DNA from: JBOICV01 sp050740255
Lineage (GTDB): Bacteria; Pseudomonadota; Gammaproteobacteria; Nevskiales; JBOICV01
Assembly: GCA_050740255.1 (NCBI GenBank)
Contig: JBOICV010000141.1
Location: 59,131 to 123,130, forward strand
Direction: 5' to 3'
DNA length: 64,000 bases
The notes below the pieces were generated by a model. That model was not told the DNA's origin and did not search any database. It saw only the letters and a program-made list of their open reading frames with translations. Position numbers and translations under genes: made by a program. Below, one piece after another: positions 9,301-15,692 of the stretch. Positions within the stretch are counted from its first letter, which is position 1, and each line of letters opens with the position of its first letter.

Positions 9301-10254
9301 GCCGATGAGAATATTTTCGGGCGCGAGCGTCGGTACGCTCAGGCGGATCGCGGTCTTGAGATCCTCGAGAATGACATTGCCCGCGCCGACGGCATCGAGG
9401 CTGACAAACACGACTTCGGTACCACGATCTGCGGCGCTGGTCGGCGTGGATAAATAGAACGCGCGCACCCAGGTGTGTTCGGCGGCGGCATCGTTCTCTG
9501 CACAGGCGGCAAAGTTCTCGCAATGAAAACGGCGCCGCGCCGCTTCGTTCGAAACGCAGAACTCGGTCAGTTGCGGCGGCGAACAGGTGCGCTCGTCAAA
9601 CGACAGGCCTTCGCCGATGGGTGTATTCGCCACCAGACGCGACAACTCGAAGGGGCCAAAGCCGAATCCGCCCAGGTGAAAACGCTGGATGAAACTCAAG
9701 CCGCCGAGGCGCGGCTCGCTGACGCCGGTAATGTGGTTGTCGGTTGGGGTGATGCGTTGCTTGGCTGCGCCGGCGCAGAAACTGCCTGCGTCGCAAGCGA
9801 TAGCCGCCGATCCGCCACTACCACCCGCGCCACCGGTTCCGCCACTGCCACCTGTTCCGCCGGCACCGGCACTACCACCAGTACCACCGGAGCCGCCTGT
9901 TCCTCCTGCGCCTGCAGCGCCACCTGTCCCGCCGCTGCCACCGGTTCCCGCAGAACCACCTGTTCCTCCTCCACCCCCCGCCCCGCCGGAACCACCTCCG
10001 CCCGCTCCGCCTGCACCTGCGCTTCCGCCCGAGCCACCGCTTCCTGGATTACCACCCGCGCCTGCGGAGCCGCCACTACCTCCGCTGCCCGCCGCGCCGC
10101 CACTGCCGCCAGAACCCGCAGTTCCGCCGGAGCCACCTTGGCTGGATCCGGAGGCAACGATTAAATCGTCATCGTCACTGGTGCTGCAACCCAGCACAGC
10201 GCCGGTCAGCATGAAGGTCAAGCCGATTCTTACGAGCAGGCTAGCGTGTCGCAT
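3334..10254 (-). CDS. Giant lipoprotein: neutral-ceramidase-like, lipase-like and unknown C-terminal domains
   Basis: 2306 residues. The signal ends in LTGAVLGC (Cys23), followed by STSDDDDLIVAS and a Gly/Ser/Ala tether to about 150. Residues 154-680 resemble neutral ceramidase (amidohydrolase of N-acyl sphingosine): THSHAG at 320-325, SAHPTS at 414-419, and FNGPIADASP at 456-465, whose Ser464 matches the nucleophile of the family GDVSP motif. Residues 780-1560 resemble a secreted lipase or alpha/beta hydrolase, with oxyanion-type GHGLLGSSS at 1221-1229, nucleophile elbow GNSQG (Ser1325), and candidate catalytic His at 1424 or 1428. Residues 1597-1675 are the helical module shared with the downstream protein. 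Residues 1680-2306 are an unrecognised domain. Cys-rich spacers join the parts. Three activities on one surface lipoprotein is unusual. The reaction is inferred, not shown. Confidence 0.82.
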   Translation of the reverse strand: MRHASLLVRIGLTFMLTGAVLGCSTSDDDDLIVASGSSQGGSGGTAGSGGSGGAAGSGGSGGSAGAGGNPGSGGSGGSAGAGGAGGGGSGGAGGGGGTGGSAGTGGSGGTGGAAGAGGTGGSGGTGGSAGAGGTGGSGGTGGAGGSGGSAAIACDAGSFCAGAAKQRITPTDNHITGVSEPRLGGLSFIQRFHLGGFGFGPFELSRLVANTPIGEGLSFDERTCSPPQLTEFCVSNEAARRRFHCENFAACAENDAAAEHTWVRAFYLSTPTSAADRGTEVVFVSLDAVGAGNVILEDLKTAIRLSVPTLAPENILIGMTHSHAGADLQGLWGGVPQDWVQNILRQSAVNAVLQARNSAEKAEVTFATGKDGAFNNYRRPRYQEDTADADPQLSVLQAKVTGSPRVLGTLVQYSAHPTSIGPDSGGDAGRAPHPDYPLGLEDRVEEATGGAAAVYFNGPIADASPSGGPGGSDPYDSVRNRGDCLARSALAILQNNPAGVCSNQLRIERQLVLAPALQVRSADAQLPITNPLFLVVGAGLQFNRYYDFQPFALRDIPGIGPALAAEQGNLPQVVFVANTLVNRITLGSGSGNTAEIVTIPGETTNTFGQYIRQLAHDRAGTDNVMLFGLTQNSFGYILPEEEFNYIDPSGDAGFVLPGTGYEEFVSLGPLTAPLLRIQAYNPLFGVPTDDPANLPPTLTECAADPTDPDCIVQNLLARVDYIQRSFANLCRDNGAPAEFCALLDPQTPLAQPCRDAGLPEDVCDIFGDGAGGLPGDADLVLAALDAQFRGCDMLDTAHCLLPFPNDHFTVPAPAGSPQAADQGGSGRRVNLNVLAMPRNIAGKPIEPSEWNRNDGFSPGNMIISFVPGLAANPDGTIPGAVPLSDLALYTNANAPVMVLDATTGQRHPVWAEIDLNAGKLLPSNDVPSPKPAQAALIIRPAVNFAEGRRYVVVLRNLKNGGGANIPAGAAFTVCRDQADTLLPPLQQRCSALEQKVFPVLNQAGITRDAALYLAWDFTVASASNNTARLVHMRDDAFKNGLGDQEDANGNIIRYGRAPAFEVTDVIENPNGELARQIKGTFRIPSYVLPADPSPLDGQTAVKNALRQLAAQFPGEIDDILDQCGDVDPTGLICDFLDPSDGIDLAASASLPPNRLFYNPTDGLNPNDPLGSIYGDGLPDRNPSGDLTATFTCNIPKSALSGKSFADANLADIKPARPSLYGHGLLGSSSEVGAGNVRDMGNDHGMMYCATDWFGFATGDVPNVLAMLLDLSLFPAVPDGGQQGVLNFMFLARLMAHPNGFAADPAFQVASTPVFDRREVFYDGNSQGGILAGPVIAASKDVNRGVLGVIGMNYSTLLARSVDFDTYSIPLYLAYPDDLDRNLNFALIQMLWDRSENNGYAHHLTRDTLGGPDNQVLLHPAFADHQVTHWSAQVMARTLAVEVADLYPRKPGECGGDVRFCFNNKSEFFEARDPDIAAFWNLPLVGRDAGAAYDAAVCTGSNCRSSQSGFIEFDEGKTAIPPIGNVPPRADDFDPHGFPRSTKFGQCQKSHFLHTQGRLIDVRDTRSVTGPADCPALPAPVGSPLPGDGARVTSGYGSGLLGLLAELIADIQPAIASLLDGDVAAVVAALQGAVNDLLENLAALPALAGDPAQLLGLSSDLASVLQQAVAAERGVEPVVLTGAQIPAWSQPAAIGLPLDHLQAQGVRSAYAGLYLFPPNHDPETDAPSNIAGAPVAEIAAYKWDGAQFVEIPVQVDEKYAHFLANNASDFGIYSGADMELTYAWDSKNWNPGNDGSGCNADLGQGAPDPIAGLDNDDEIVFMASDAGGLAPPGETPPLATASHAVFLTDLLNPASQRAVYLVRQPGGTSFDGAHYVNYARNVNASQWIDRGFFTDNDPEKLGTSNTGYGPNLEGSVCNDGTPATLRLSNDRFTRDGTVVTTDTYRWEASGRWMIRDIRIKQPGVVAPDNAYWQTRPDLIDRWKGRAFQQSPDSTISVVGFEDEQVNWEANSILLGERCGPVRCMREVWGADSGTNVTKTETFYRNAVAYRYHVRVHPIPPDGLYTSWDYNRNAMVSDNPAVPAGRYFTLQRPQGVPVDGINDDIGQVDGFLPISGQCPSPDDGATGANNGSCPAFFDAADPTFNLTLAFNNWEQVSGKGDLGSLVYTFQNNGATSFGNPLVVPYYRDDACLDDGTGDDPVQRPFPGESYAWNGGLVPNAYNTAAGRALDHSGASFTDCIARQGAHAAHGIHYFVTHDSDNAFAGVPTTEIDGTQWQFMVPTAAPANIAEAYANVVRVPLLPVVVPLP
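5230..5466 (-). other. Second copy of the shared helical module
   Basis: This codes for residues 1597-1675 of the giant lipoprotein (GLLGLLAELIADI, SLLDGDVAAVV, DLLENLAALPA). It is homologous by eye to residues 193-285 of the PHP lipoprotein. It separates the lipase-like part from the unknown C-terminal domain. Confidence 0.65.
9805..10152 (-). repeat. Low-complexity Gly/Ser/Ala tether-coding DNA, second copy
   Basis: GGN-rich DNA coding for about 116 residues of GGSGGTGGSAGAGG-like tether directly after the lipobox and acidic LIVA motif of the giant lipoprotein. It is the counterpart of 2762-3241, shorter and with more Thr. Confidence 0.85.
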
Positions 10255-10338
10255 TCTCCACCATCTCTCACTATGACCCTTAGCGCATGTGGGTCACTTA
10301 TCGTTATGGCTGCGCGTCGCTACCGGCCAGTCTGCGCT

Positions 10339-10357
10339 GACCTAACAAGCTTAGGTC
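10339..10357. promoter_or_regulatory. Inverted repeat, candidate operator nearer the giant lipoprotein gene
   Basis: GACCTAA, a 5-base spacer, then TTAGGTC form perfect 7-bp arms. The site lies 85 bases upstream of the lipoprotein start (10254), inside the 246-bp divergent spacer shared with the LuxR-type gene. There is no T-run, so an operator is more likely than a terminator. No regulator can be assigned from sequence alone. Confidence 0.4.
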
Positions 10358-10425
10358 GCACGCGTCCAAGCGGCGGCAACCCGCAGTTATGCACCGTATA
10401 AGCATACTTATTAGAATGGCAGTGC

Positions 10426-10450
10426 CGGTTAGTAAAATTCGCTCTAACCG
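10426..10450. promoter_or_regulatory. Inverted repeat upstream of the LuxR-type gene
   Basis: CGGTTAG, 11 bases, then CTAACCG: a 25-bp dyad with perfect 7-bp arms, 50 bp before the LuxR-type start codon. Dyads of this size are typical sites for dimeric HTH regulators, so autoregulation or control of the divergent lipoprotein pair is plausible. CTAAC also occurs in the dyad at 10339. Confidence 0.45.
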
Positions 10451-10500
10451 AATGCTGCATTTGCACAATCCGGCCGCGTAAGCCGCTGTTTTGGAGGGAT

Positions 10501-11508
10501 ATGGACCCATTTGATGACTTTGTCGCCCGCCTCTACCGCGGCAGCGCCTTCATCAAGGCCAATCACTTCCGCGAGTGGGCACTGCTGCAACTGCGCGAGC
10601 TAATCCCCTTCGACGCTGCGCTTTGGGGTAGCGGCAGTGTGGAAACGACCAAATTCCACACGCTGACGCTATTGGGAGTATCCGAGGATTATCCGCGCAC
10701 GCTGGAGAAGACCAGCGTGGTCAACCCGGTATGGGAAGCGCTGCTGACGCATCCGGAGGAGCCCATCGATAGCGCCCAACTGATGCCGGACAAGGAATTT
10801 TATCGCACGGAAATTTATCGGCGCTGTTTCAGCAAATTCAAGATCGAGCGCCTGCTCGCGACCCTGCACAACGAACCACGCTCCGGCCTGGTGACACTGA
10901 TCAGCGTGTACCGCTCGAACCGCAGGCATTTGTTTACCGCGGAAGAGCGGTCCTTGCAAAAGCGTGCGATCCGGCATTTGGTCAATGCCGCTTCGCACGC
11001 TTTCTTCACGCACCTCATCCGTACCGCGCCCGAAGCCTACGCACCGGCTGCGCTCTGCGACCGCGAAGGCTATCTGTACGAGGTACAACCGCAGTTTCTG
11101 GATCTGATGGAAGAACATTTCTTTGGCTGGCGCGGGCCGCGCCTGCCGTTTGCGCTACCCGTGGCCGGCAATAATTTTTCGCATTATGGGATTTGCGGCA
11201 ACACCACCGCGCTGAACGATCTCGTCTGCGTGCAAATCTGGCAGGAAGGACCACTCGATCTGCTAACCGACCGTGAACAGCAGGTGGTGCAGGACGTTGG
11301 CCGCGGCCTGTCGTTCAAGGACATTGCGCGCAATACCGGTATCGCGCCCTCGACTGTGTCCAACCATCTGTACCGGATTTACCGCAAGCTCGGCATAAAA
11401 AATCGCTCGTCGCTGGCCAAGCTGCTCGAGCCGCAGCGGCGCGACCTGTTGCGGAGCGCGGCGCGCAAACCGGTGCGGGCCAAAGGGAAAGCGGCGGCGC
11501 CTCGCTAA
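10501..11508 (+). CDS. LuxR-family transcriptional regulator
   Basis: 335 residues. The start is supported by GGAGGG at 10493-10498. A GerE/LuxR-type HTH occupies about 253-315: LTDREQQVVQDVGRGLS, DIARNTGIAPSTVSNHL, YRKLGI. The N-terminal 250 residues hold a possible ligand-sensing region that I cannot match to the acyl-homoserine-lactone-binding family. No receiver-domain Asp pattern is evident, so it is probably a one-component regulator. It is divergent from the two giant lipoproteins and has two dyads in the shared spacer, so those genes are the likeliest targets (inference). The C-terminal tail is Arg/Lys/Ala-rich. Confidence 0.85.
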   Translation: MDPFDDFVARLYRGSAFIKANHFREWALLQLRELIPFDAALWGSGSVETTKFHTLTLLGVSEDYPRTLEKTSVVNPVWEALLTHPEEPIDSAQLMPDKEFYRTEIYRRCFSKFKIERLLATLHNEPRSGLVTLISVYRSNRRHLFTAEERSLQKRAIRHLVNAASHAFFTHLIRTAPEAYAPAALCDREGYLYEVQPQFLDLMEEHFFGWRGPRLPFALPVAGNNFSHYGICGNTTALNDLVCVQIWQEGPLDLLTDREQQVVQDVGRGLSFKDIARNTGIAPSTVSNHLYRIYRKLGIKNRSSLAKLLEPQRRDLLRSAARKPVRAKGKAAAPR

Positions 11509-11602
11509 CCAAGCGTGGCCGCTGTACCCTGGCTTTGTAAATTACTTTTTCACTTCTATACTGCCACTCGCCCCACAACTTTTTGGTGAGAGGAGAACGG
11601 CG

Positions 11603-11878
11603 GTGGAGTTGCAGAAAGAGTTTGAACTGATCGTTAAGAAGGTGCGCAGCGCGCCCAACCAGGGCGAGTTCAAGCCGGGCATCGAATACCAACTCAAGAT
11701 GTATTCCCTCTACCGTCAGGCCAAAGACGGCGATGTGCTAGGCAAGCGGCCCGGCATGCTCGATATGGTCGGCCGCGCCAAGTACGACGCATGGGCGAAA
11801 CTCAAGGGCACAAAGAAAGAAGACGCGATGCGCCAGTACATCGCAGAGGTGAAGACGGTAGAGAAGAAATACGGGTGA
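11603..11878 (+). CDS. Acyl-CoA-binding protein
   Basis: 91 residues, about the size of eukaryotic ACBP. The start is GTG, preceded by AGGAG at 11591-11595. The sequence keeps ACBP features: FELIVKKVR, the YSLYRQAKDGD segment, GKRPGMLDMVGRAKYDAW, and a final helix with YIAEV. ACBPs bind medium- and long-chain acyl-CoA in the cytoplasm, buffer the pool and hand it to enzymes. The family is common in eukaryotes and patchy in bacteria. Its place beside WS/DGAT, an acyl-CoA synthetase and acyl-CoA dehydrogenases suits a lipid-metabolism role. Confidence 0.93.
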   Translation: MELQKEFELIVKKVRSAPNQGEFKPGIEYQLKMYSLYRQAKDGDVLGKRPGMLDMVGRAKYDAWAKLKGTKKEDAMRQYIAEVKTVEKKYG

Positions 11879-11902
11879 TTTTGGCACTCCCGTGCAAACT
11901 AC

Positions 11903-13381
11903 TCAAAGCGGCGTAGCCGACGCAGTTAGCGCGTTTGATGCGGTATGGCGCGCACGCCCGTTCCGCACACCGGACACCGGATGGCGCCTGCTCCGATGTG
12001 GTTTTGCGAAGGTCGCCTCCAGTTCGGTCAAGGCCGATCGGCTATATGCCGGCAGCAACCCCAGTTTCGGCACCGTGTCGGGGCAGCCGGTGAAACCGAA
12101 GTGCAGCGTGTCGAGATAGCGCAGGCAGGTAATATTCAGGGCCTGCCCGTGGAATAGCACGGACAACGGATACAAGGCTTCCAGCCGTGCGCCTTCCAGA
12201 TACAAGGGCTGTTTGGGTCCGGGCACGTTCGATATCACGACATTGAACACCGGCCGGAAACGGCCGCCCGCTCCGGCCAGTTGTTCCGCCACGAAGGGCA
12301 CCATCAGCGCCAAGGTGTATTGCGCCAATGCTTCACGCGGCAAACCGGCAAGGTGCTCCTTGGCACGCACCGTGGAGGCTTGAATCGCGGTCAATCTTTT
12401 ACGTGGGTCGGCGATCTCTGTCCCCAACCTCGCCAGAAAGAACGCCAGTGCGGTGCCGACACTGTCGTCGTGGCGCGAGCGCATCGAATACGGAATGGCC
12501 GCGTTCAGGCTTTGCCGGGGCAATGCATCGGCCTCGCTGAGCAGTCGGCGCATCGCTCCGGCGCAAAGCGCCAGCACGATGTCGTTGGCCGAGCCACCGC
12601 TCTGCTGTGCCAGCGCCTTGATGCGCGGCATCGCGAAAGCCTGGGTCGCAAACAGACGGCGCTCGGTAATGCGGCCGTTAAGCAAGGAGCGCGGACCGGA
12701 ATAAGGTGTGGCTAGCGCATCCTCCGGGTCGAAAGCGGCGCGCGTCAGTTCGCGGGCCGCGCGCGCGATATGCGGCAGTGTGCGGGACTTGGCCGGCGGA
12801 GCGTCGGACATCGGCCCTTCCGCGCTCGGCCAGGTCTGCGATGGCAGAAACGAGCGGCGGGCGTTGGCTTTCGCCCAGGTCCAAGGTGGTGCGCTGCGTT
12901 CGTCCGGTGCACGGGCAAAGGCGCGTTGCATCAGCCGCAAACCGCCGATGCCATCCACCAGTGCATGGTGCAGCTTGGTGCAGATCGCGAAGCTACCGTC
13001 AGCCAAGCCTTCAATGACGTGGCATTCCCACAACGGCCGCGTGAGATCCAGCGGGCGGGCGTGGAGTTCGGTGACCTTTTTTTTCAGTTCCCGCTCGCCG
13101 CCGGGCGTCGGCAGTAAGTGGTGTTGTACGTGATAGTCCATGTCCAGATAAATCTGGTGCAGCCACAAGGGGATCAGGCCCTTCATGGCCTGCGCCGGCA
13201 GAATCAAATCCCAGGGCGGAATCACATTGGCGGACGCGCGCAGACGCGCCACCAGCCGCGCCACATAGTCCGACGGCGCACCCGCTGGCGGCGAAAAAAA
13301 CAGCAGTACGCCGACGTGCATCGGCGTTTCCTTCGCCTCGAGCATCAGCCACGAGGTGTCGAGCAACTTCATCCTTTTCAT
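11903..13381 (-). CDS. Wax ester synthase/diacylglycerol acyltransferase (WS/DGAT)
   Basis: 492 residues from the ATG at 13381, chosen because GGAGG sits five bases upstream and the family N-terminus (LLDTSWLMLEAKETPMHVG) begins there; the longer open frame adds unrelated residues. The catalytic motif HHALVDG is at 138-144, with PLW at 116-118 and the C-terminal NVVISNVPGP block typical of the family. WS/DGATs join acyl-CoA to fatty alcohols or diacylglycerol, making storage wax esters or triacylglycerol at the inner membrane. The gene lies 296 bp behind a desaturase-family gene in the same direction, so it may belong to the same TetR-controlled unit. Confidence 0.93.
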   Translation of the reverse strand: MKRMKLLDTSWLMLEAKETPMHVGVLLFFSPPAGAPSDYVARLVARLRASANVIPPWDLILPAQAMKGLIPLWLHQIYLDMDYHVQHHLLPTPGGERELKKKVTELHARPLDLTRPLWECHVIEGLADGSFAICTKLHHALVDGIGGLRLMQRAFARAPDERSAPPWTWAKANARRSFLPSQTWPSAEGPMSDAPPAKSRTLPHIARAARELTRAAFDPEDALATPYSGPRSLLNGRITERRLFATQAFAMPRIKALAQQSGGSANDIVLALCAGAMRRLLSEADALPRQSLNAAIPYSMRSRHDDSVGTALAFFLARLGTEIADPRKRLTAIQASTVRAKEHLAGLPREALAQYTLALMVPFVAEQLAGAGGRFRPVFNVVISNVPGPKQPLYLEGARLEALYPLSVLFHGQALNITCLRYLDTLHFGFTGCPDTVPKLGLLPAYSRSALTELEATFAKPHRSRRHPVSGVRNGRARHTASNALTASATPL

Positions 13382-13677
13382 TACGCCTCCATTCGCCTGC
13401 CTGGAAACCAATGCGTGGTTTCCACGATAAATCAGGCATAAAACGTGCCAGCCGCGTGGAACCTCCGGGCATTGCGGCGAACTTACACCTGAAAGTTGAC
13501 GGAAAAAGGTCAGTAGCGTGAACGCGCTCCGCGCTTGACTGAAGTAAGCAGACCACGATCGGCAAGCGGGGTTCGGAGTGGGTGACGTCGCCGAATGACG
13601 ACAGTAAGTGCTGCAAGATTGGAGAAGCTTTGATGTCTTGGACTGACTTTTCGGCGCGAGGCTAGGCGCCGCCGCTT

Positions 13678-14583
13678 TTATGCCCGCGTCGGCTGCCGTG
13701 GCGGACGCCAACCCGGTGAAGCGAATGTATAGGCGCTGGCTTCGCGCACCGAGCGGCTACTTAACAAATCTCTCAGCCAGGCCGAGAATTCGCCAAAAGC
13801 ATGTTTGAGCGGATTCAGGCTTTGGATGTTCTGCACCAGTCCGTAGCGCACGGGAACGCGCTCATCCTCGGCCTGAAATGTGCCGAACAGACGATCCCAG
13901 ATGATCAGAATTCCGCCGAAGTTGCGATTAAGGTAAGGCGCGTTTGCACCATGATGCACGCGGTGGTGGCTGGGCGTCACGAAAATCCATTCCAGCGGCC
14001 CTAATTTGGGTACTACTTGTGTATGTAGCGACACCTGCCAGAACAGGCTAATCAGCTGCACCAGCATGACCATAAAGGGATCGAAGCCGATCCAGGGCAG
14101 CACGATCCAGAATGGTAGCGCGAAGAACGGCAGCCAGGTCTGGCGGAACGCGGCCGAAAGATTGAAGAACGTGGAACTGTGGTGCGTGATGTGCGAGGTC
14201 CACAGCAGGCGCACCCCGTGCAGCAGGCGGTGGTGCCAGTAAAACACCATATCATCGAACAGAAACAGGAGCGCCCAGTCCCACCAGCGATGTATGCCGT
14301 AGTGAAAGCCGCCCGCAGAGAGATTAAGCACGCGATGATCGAAAGCCCAGCGGTATGACTGGAACACGAAATACGCCCAGACGACGTTGATCCCAAAGAA
14401 CCCGATGTAAAGAATGACATTCAATACCGTCTCGCCCGGCGCATATAACCCCAATCCTCGTAGCCGGCTCCAACCTGCTTCACCCATGATTAACACCGCG
14501 TAGGCCGCGATCAGCAGGGCTTCGAATACCAGGATGGGATTACCTAACCAGAGCAGGAGTTGATGAAACAGGTCGCTGAACAT
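13678..14583 (-). CDS. Fatty acid hydroxylase/sterol desaturase-family membrane enzyme (1)
   Basis: 301 residues with four or five hydrophobic segments and the di-iron His clusters of the superfamily: HHRLLH near 118-123, HITHHS near 133-138, and HRVHH near 208-212. The superfamily inserts oxygen or double bonds into fatty acyl, sterol or carotenoid substrates in the membrane, and the exact substrate cannot be read here. It is closely similar to the protein at 23304-24173 (shared TPSHHRVHHGAN, WDRLFG, VKNI/VQNI). It starts 6 bp behind the LolA/RseB-like gene, which suggests translational linkage. Its ORF runs to 13678, and the following 296 bp before WS/DGAT contain no recognisable gene. Confidence 0.88.
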   Translation of the reverse strand: MFSDLFHQLLLWLGNPILVFEALLIAAYAVLIMGEAGWSRLRGLGLYAPGETVLNVILYIGFFGINVVWAYFVFQSYRWAFDHRVLNLSAGGFHYGIHRWWDWALLFLFDDMVFYWHHRLLHGVRLLWTSHITHHSSTFFNLSAAFRQTWLPFFALPFWIVLPWIGFDPFMVMLVQLISLFWQVSLHTQVVPKLGPLEWIFVTPSHHRVHHGANAPYLNRNFGGILIIWDRLFGTFQAEDERVPVRYGLVQNIQSLNPLKHAFGEFSAWLRDLLSSRSVREASAYTFASPGWRPPRQPTRA

Positions 14584-14589
14584 GCTGCT

Positions 14590-15612
14590 TTAGTGCACGC
14601 CTTCGGCGATGGCCACCATCTCCGGGAATGGCAGATTGCCCACCAGCGTGAGCTCGGTTCCGTCCAGCAGCCAGTTCAGCGCCGTGGTCGTGCCAAAAAA
14701 ATTGGCATAGCCGGTAGCCTTGCCGACCTTGATGGGTTTGCCGACCGCCAATACATACGCGCCGCCGCCTGCATAACGATTCTGCGTAAGCGATAGTGCC
14801 GCCGCTCCATCATTCATCAGCATGGCCAGCATGGGAATCTGGCTGCGTCCCTTCACGATTTTATGCAGCTTATGGCCTTCTGGCAGCCTGGACGGCTCAC
14901 GCACGATGAAGTTCATGCTTTTCTTGGCTTCCTCCAGCGTGATGCCGGCATCACGCAAATCCCAGTCGAACACCAGCGCATTCGGCGGATATTCAAAATC
15001 GAAGTCCCGATCTGCAATTGGCACGTCAAACTTCAATTGCGTGAACTCGAAGCCATACCAGGGCTTGCCGGACCCATCCCAGACGTCCATCTTCAGCACG
15101 AACTCGTGGCTTTCCAGGCGCCATTCGTCGTGCGGCAAGTAGTACGATCCCTGGGCCACCGGCAGAATGCGCCAGTGGATCGCGGGATAGTCGAGAACCT
15201 GCTCCGTGCCCACGGCCGACCAGGCGAAATCGCGCAGGGCGGCACCGACGATGGTCTTGATGTGGGTGCGAACGGCCCTCTCGTCTAGCGGCGTCAATCC
15301 GCGGATGCGGATGCCAACCAGCTCAGCCGGCCACCAGTAAATCGCGGTATCCCCGTCGTAGAGATATAAATCACCTGCGCGATCCTTCGGTGCGAGCGTT
15401 TGCACGCGCAGCTTCCACGGTCGTTGAAAAATGATCTCACGCTCGACCGCCACAGTTGGACGATCGCTCAGCAGGCCACGCTCGACGTAGCGCGCGCGAT
15501 AACTCGGCGTCGCCAGCAGACGGTCAGCAACTTCCGCCGCCCGCAATTCGGTCCAGATTGTGGAGCAGGCGCAGAGCAGCACTATCCCTGCACTGAGTAA
15601 TCCCTTGCGCAT
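14590..15612 (-). CDS. LolA/RseB-like periplasmic (lipo)protein
   Basis: 340 residues. The N-terminus has a signal peptide (MRKGLLSAGIVLL) with a possible lipobox LCAC, or a cleavage after ELRAA. The body resembles outer-membrane lipoprotein-sorting/LolA-like and RseB-like half-barrels, which carry acyl chains or lipoproteins across the periplasm: ATPSYRARYVERG, DLYLYDGDTAIYWWP, KPWYGFEFTQLKF, DFEYPPNALVFDWD. The assignment is from fold-like pattern, so the function is tentative. It is the first gene of the minus-strand set and overlaps the TetR operator region upstream. A hydrophobic-molecule carrier paired with a desaturase-family enzyme is a plausible reading. Confidence 0.6.
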   Translation of the reverse strand: MRKGLLSAGIVLLCACSTIWTELRAAEVADRLLATPSYRARYVERGLLSDRPTVAVEREIIFQRPWKLRVQTLAPKDRAGDLYLYDGDTAIYWWPAELVGIRIRGLTPLDERAVRTHIKTIVGAALRDFAWSAVGTEQVLDYPAIHWRILPVAQGSYYLPHDEWRLESHEFVLKMDVWDGSGKPWYGFEFTQLKFDVPIADRDFDFEYPPNALVFDWDLRDAGITLEEAKKSMNFIVREPSRLPEGHKLHKIVKGRSQIPMLAMLMNDGAAALSLTQNRYAGGGAYVLAVGKPIKVGKATGYANFFGTTTALNWLLDGTELTLVGNLPFPEMVAIAEGVH

Positions 15613-15625
15613 ACATTACCCTTAA

Positions 15626-15643
15626 TATGAGTAAATACTCATA
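15626..15643. promoter_or_regulatory. Near-perfect palindrome, likely TetR operator
   Basis: TATGAGTA, AA, TACTCATA: two perfect 8-bp arms in an AT-rich island within the 80-bp divergent spacer. It lies 14 bp upstream of the LolA/RseB-like start and 50 bp upstream of the TetR-family gene, the usual place for a TetR operator that represses both directions. Confidence 0.7.
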
Positions 15644-15692
15644 AATAGCATAGAATGGCTGCTCCCATATCGCTACTCGCATTTCGGCACCC

